This document shows, piece after piece, positions 61,984 through 64,000 of a stretch of 64,000 nt of DNA (position 1 is the first letter of the stretch; each line of letters opens with the position of its first letter). Under the pieces are notes generated by a model that saw only the letters and a list, made by a program, of their open reading frames with translations, searched no databases and was not told the DNA's origin. The position numbers and the translations under genes were made by a program. Source of the stretch: Elusimicrobiota bacterium (GTDB taxonomy: Bacteria; Elusimicrobiota; Elusimicrobia; UBA1565; UBA9628); contig DAIDHI010000069.1 in the NCBI GenBank assembly GCA_027452025.1, positions 48,267 to 112,266 of the forward strand. Reading direction: 5' to 3'.

Positions 61984-62745
61984 TTACCGAGGCTGGCCGA
62001 GGTTGCGCAGCTTATTGGTCGTCAGCACGGAGTTGGGGACGACGAGCAGCTCTCCCGCGTCGGCGCGCAGGCGGGTGGTCTTGAATCCAATGCGCTCCAC
62101 CCGGCCCTTCCAGTCGTTGTCGAGGGCGACGCGGTCGCCCACCGTGAAGGGCCGGTCCATGAAGATGACGATGGCGGCGAAAAAGTCGGCGAAGATGGAT
62201 TGGGCGGCCAGGGCCACGGCCACGCCGCCGATGCCGAGGCCGGTCAAAAGCGCCGACACGTTGACCCCGAGGTTGGCGAGGATCAGCAGGATTCCGAGCA
62301 CCCAGATCGCCACGTTGGAGACGACCGTCACGCTCTGCGCCGCAGCCTCGCTTCGCGACGGCTGCGCCGCCAGCACCATGCGCCGGATGAGGAAGCCCGC
62401 CACGTCCTGCGCCGCGCGGATGAGGCGATAGCCCACGGCGAGGACGACGGCGATCAGGATCAACTTTTGGACGAACGCCGGCCAGGCGAGATTGCGGGTG
62501 GCGAGGAAGAAGGCGACGACCGGCGCCTCCGGACCGCTGACCTGCGCCAGCAGGTTTTCGAGCAGCTCCTTGACGTGGGCGTCTGGCGAGCGCTCGATGG
62601 CCTTTTGCAGCCGCCCGATCACGTGCCGGCGCAAGAGGACGATGCCGAAGTAGACCCAGATGAAGATCGCGGCCGCGAGGACGACCTGGCGGGCGTCGTT
62701 TTCCCCGAGCCCGATGAGCCGCGGGTCGAAGGGCCAGTGGGGCAT
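61984..62745 (-). CDS. MscS-family mechanosensitive channel, C-terminally short
   Basis: 253 residues. Four hydrophobic segments (from about residues 18, 70, 90 and 125). The pore-helix motif [20 protein letters not shown] (TM3) and the beta-domain start [40 protein letters not shown] match MscS. The chain ends right after [17 protein letters not shown], so the alpha/beta cage domain (~90 residues in E. coli MscS) is missing. Whether the shortened channel still assembles is unclear. TAGGAT ends 6 nt before the ATG. Confidence 0.85.
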   Translation of the reverse strand: MPHWPFDPRLIGLGENDARQVVLAAAIFIWVYFGIVLLRRHVIGRLQKAIERSPDAHVKELLENLLAQVSGPEAPVVAFFLATRNLAWPAFVQKLILIAVVLAVGYRLIRAAQDVAGFLIRRMVLAAQPSRSEAAAQSVTVVSNVAIWVLGILLILANLGVNVSALLTGLGIGGVAVALAAQSIFADFFAAIVIFMDRPFTVGDRVALDNDWKGRVERIGFKTTRLRADAGELLVVPNSVLTTNKLRNLGQPR

Positions 62746-62751
62746 GGCCGC

Positions 62752-62757
62752 ATCCTA
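62752..62757 (-). promoter_or_regulatory. -10 hexamer, leaderless mscS
   Basis: TAGGAT on the minus strand ends 6 nt before ATG 62745. It lies at the edge of the inverted repeat at 62756-62786. Confidence 0.45.
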
Positions 62758-62786
62758 GCAATTCCGGCTTTCCCGGGAAATTGCTA
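62756..62786. promoter_or_regulatory. inverted repeat between divergent mscS and ahcY promoters
   Basis: TAGCAATT (62756-62763) and AATTGCTA (62779-62786) are exact inverted copies, with a 12-bp palindrome TTTCCCGGGAAA (62769-62780) inside. It overlaps the edges of both -10 boxes, so it is placed like an operator or a pause site for both genes. Confidence 0.45.
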
Positions 62787-62790
62787 TACT
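62785..62790 (+). promoter_or_regulatory. -10 hexamer, ahcY
   Basis: TATACT should start transcription near 62797, giving a leader of about 41 nt with GAGGA at 62829-62833 before ATG 62838. The leader is too short for a known SAM or SAH riboswitch. Confidence 0.5.
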
Positions 62791-62837
62791 TCCTTTTCGC
62801 CGCTTCGCCGTCGAAATCCCGTCATCTCGAGGACACA

Positions 62838-64000
62838 ATGCCCACCGCCGCCATGCCCAAGACCAAGAACGATTTCAAAGTCAAAGACATCTCCCTCGCC
62901 GAGTGGGGCCGCAAGGAAATCACCATCGCCGAGGCCGAGATGCCCGGCCTGATGGCCCTGCGCGAGGAGTATAAGGGCAAGTTCCCCTTGAAGGGCGCGC
63001 GCATCGCGGGCTGCCTGCACATGACCATCGAGACGGCCGTCTTGATCGAGACGCTCAAGGAGCTCGGCGCCGACGTGCGCTGGTCCTCGTGCAACATCTT
63101 CTCGACGCAAGACCACGCCGCGGCGGCCGCAGCCAAGGCCGGCGTCCCCGTCTTTGCCTGGAAGGGCGAGTCGTTGGAAGAGTACGACTGGTGCGTCGAG
63201 CAGACCTTGAAGTGGCCGGACGGCAAGCCCCTGAACATGATCCTCGATGACGGCGGCGACCTGACCAACATGGTCTTCGACAAGTTCCCGCAGCTCGCCA
63301 AGGGCGTCTACGGCGTCTCCGAGGAGACCACCACGGGCGTTCATCGCCTCTATCAGCGCCAGCAGAAGGGCACGCTGCTTTGCCCCGCCATCAACGTCAA
63401 CGACTCCTGCACCAAGTCCAAGTTCGACAACCTTTACGGCTGCCGCGAGTCCCTGCTCGACGGCATCAAGCGCGCCACCGGCGTGATGGTGGCGGGCAAG
63501 ACCGCCGTGGTGGCCGGCTACGGCGACGTGGGCAAGGGCTGCGCGCAGTCTCTGCGCGGCATGGGCGCGCGCGTCCTCATCACCGAGATCGACCCGATCA
63601 ACGCCTTGCAGGCCACGATGGAAGGCTACCAGGTCGTCTTGATGGACGAGGCCGCTTCGACCGGCGACATCTTCGTGACCACGACGGGCTGCCGCGACAT
63701 CATCATGAAGCGCCATATGGATGCGATGAAGTCGCAGGCCATCGTCTGCAACATCGGCCACTTCGACCTCGAGATCGACATCGCGGCCTTGAACGGCGAC
63801 AAGAAGCTCAAGAAGGTCAACGTCAAGCCCCAGGTCGACCAGTACATTTGGCCCAGCGGCAAGGTGCTGACGGTCTTGGCCGAGGGGCGCCTGGTCAATC
63901 TCGGCTGCGCCGAGGGCCATCCCTCCTTCGTCATGAGCGCCTCCTTCACCAACCAAGTCATGGCGCAGATCGAGCTGTGGAGCAACCGCGGCAACGGCAA
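62838..64000 (+). CDS. ahcY: adenosylhomocysteinase (partial, runs off the window)
   Basis: 387 residues are visible; the C-terminal part lies beyond 64000. Substrate and NAD motifs: [69 protein letters not shown] and [15 protein letters not shown]. It hydrolyses S-adenosylhomocysteine to adenosine and homocysteine, the recycling step of the methyl cycle. The start follows GAGGA at 62829-62833. Confidence 0.97.
   Translation, partial: MPTAAMPKTKNDFKVKDISLAEWGRKEITIAEAEMPGLMALREEYKGKFPLKGARIAGCLHMTIETAVLIETLKELGADVRWSSCNIFSTQDHAAAAAAKAGVPVFAWKGESLEEYDWCVEQTLKWPDGKPLNMILDDGGDLTNMVFDKFPQLAKGVYGVSEETTTGVHRLYQRQQKGTLLCPAINVNDSCTKSKFDNLYGCRESLLDGIKRATGVMVAGKTAVVAGYGDVGKGCAQSLRGMGARVLITEIDPINALQATMEGYQVVLMDEAASTGDIFVTTTGCRDIIMKRHMDAMKSQAIVCNIGHFDLEIDIAALNGDKKLKKVNVKPQVDQYIWPSGKVLTVLAEGRLVNLGCAEGHPSFVMSASFTNQVMAQIELWSNRGNG

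Noticed and set aside
62791-62837. A SAM or SAH riboswitch in the ahcY leader
   Set aside because: Only about 41 nt separate the expected transcription start and the ATG, and no paired core was seen.

Overview
This window is a dense stretch of chromosome, roughly 70% G+C by eye, from a Gram-negative (diderm) bacterium. The outer-membrane evidence is an LpxL-type acyltransferase, a BamA/TamA-type barrel, a PorV/UPF0164-type barrel and lipoproteins. Several proteins combine a Sec signal peptide, a long Ala/Pro-rich segment and then a functional domain, and one secreted protein ends in a FlgD-like Ig domain. Together with the PFOR these features fit a high-G+C Elusimicrobiota lineage best. That taxonomy is inference from style, because no rRNA gene or other phylogenetic marker was analysed. 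No tRNA, rRNA, CRISPR array, prophage or intact transposase was seen.

Layout. 1-6.9 kb: end of a DEAD-box helicase, DUF3617 and ankyrin exported proteins, an LpxL-like acyltransferase, an MFS transporter with an exported-type N-terminus, a bacterioferritin-like protein and MurJ. 6.9-19.8 kb: Mug glycosylase, then a minus-strand block of CLC channel, S10 carboxypeptidase, PFOR (NifJ), GH15 glucoamylase, Gnd, Zwf and polyphosphate glucokinase. The last four make an intracellular glucan-to-pentose-phosphate route. 19.8-25.6 kb: decayed remains of a B12-radical SAM gene closely resembling hopanoid C-3 methylase (hpnR), a CBS protein, a BamA-like barrel and a DCC/LMF-like membrane protein. Two long perfect palindromes of one repeat family lie in this part.

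25.6-33.0 kb and 36.6-41.7 kb: a nearly complete purine catabolism locus. It has 8-oxoguanine/guanine deaminase, MocA-like cytidylyltransferase, allantoinase, allantoicase, OHCU decarboxylase, HIU hydrolase, a diheme cytochrome c and the PuuD membrane domain on the plus strand. On the minus strand are the three xanthine dehydrogenase subunits, a DUF6986/HpcH-like lyase and an orphan HicA. Between these lie secreted and outer-membrane proteins. 41.8-49.1 kb: a secreted HELTH-motif protein, a lipoprotein, a fusion of phosphatidylserine-synthase-like and polyprenol-kinase-like domains, a rhodanese and small envelope proteins. 49.1-58.4 kb: a PAS histidine kinase and response regulator, then xdhC, an aminotransferase and a molybdopterin operon (moaA, moaC-mog fusion, TSUP exporter, moeA, moaD, moaE, yaeQ) that supplies the cofactor for xanthine dehydrogenase. 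58.6-64 kb: a ChaN-like protein, a secreted PD-(D/E)XK-like protein, a GYF-like coiled-coil protein, a C-terminally short MscS channel and the start of ahcY.

The most general signal is in gene starts. At about twenty genes a TAnnnT -10 hexamer ends only 6-9 nt before the start codon and no Shine-Dalgarno is present, so their mRNAs should be leaderless. Genes inside operons mostly use ATGA/GTGA overlaps.
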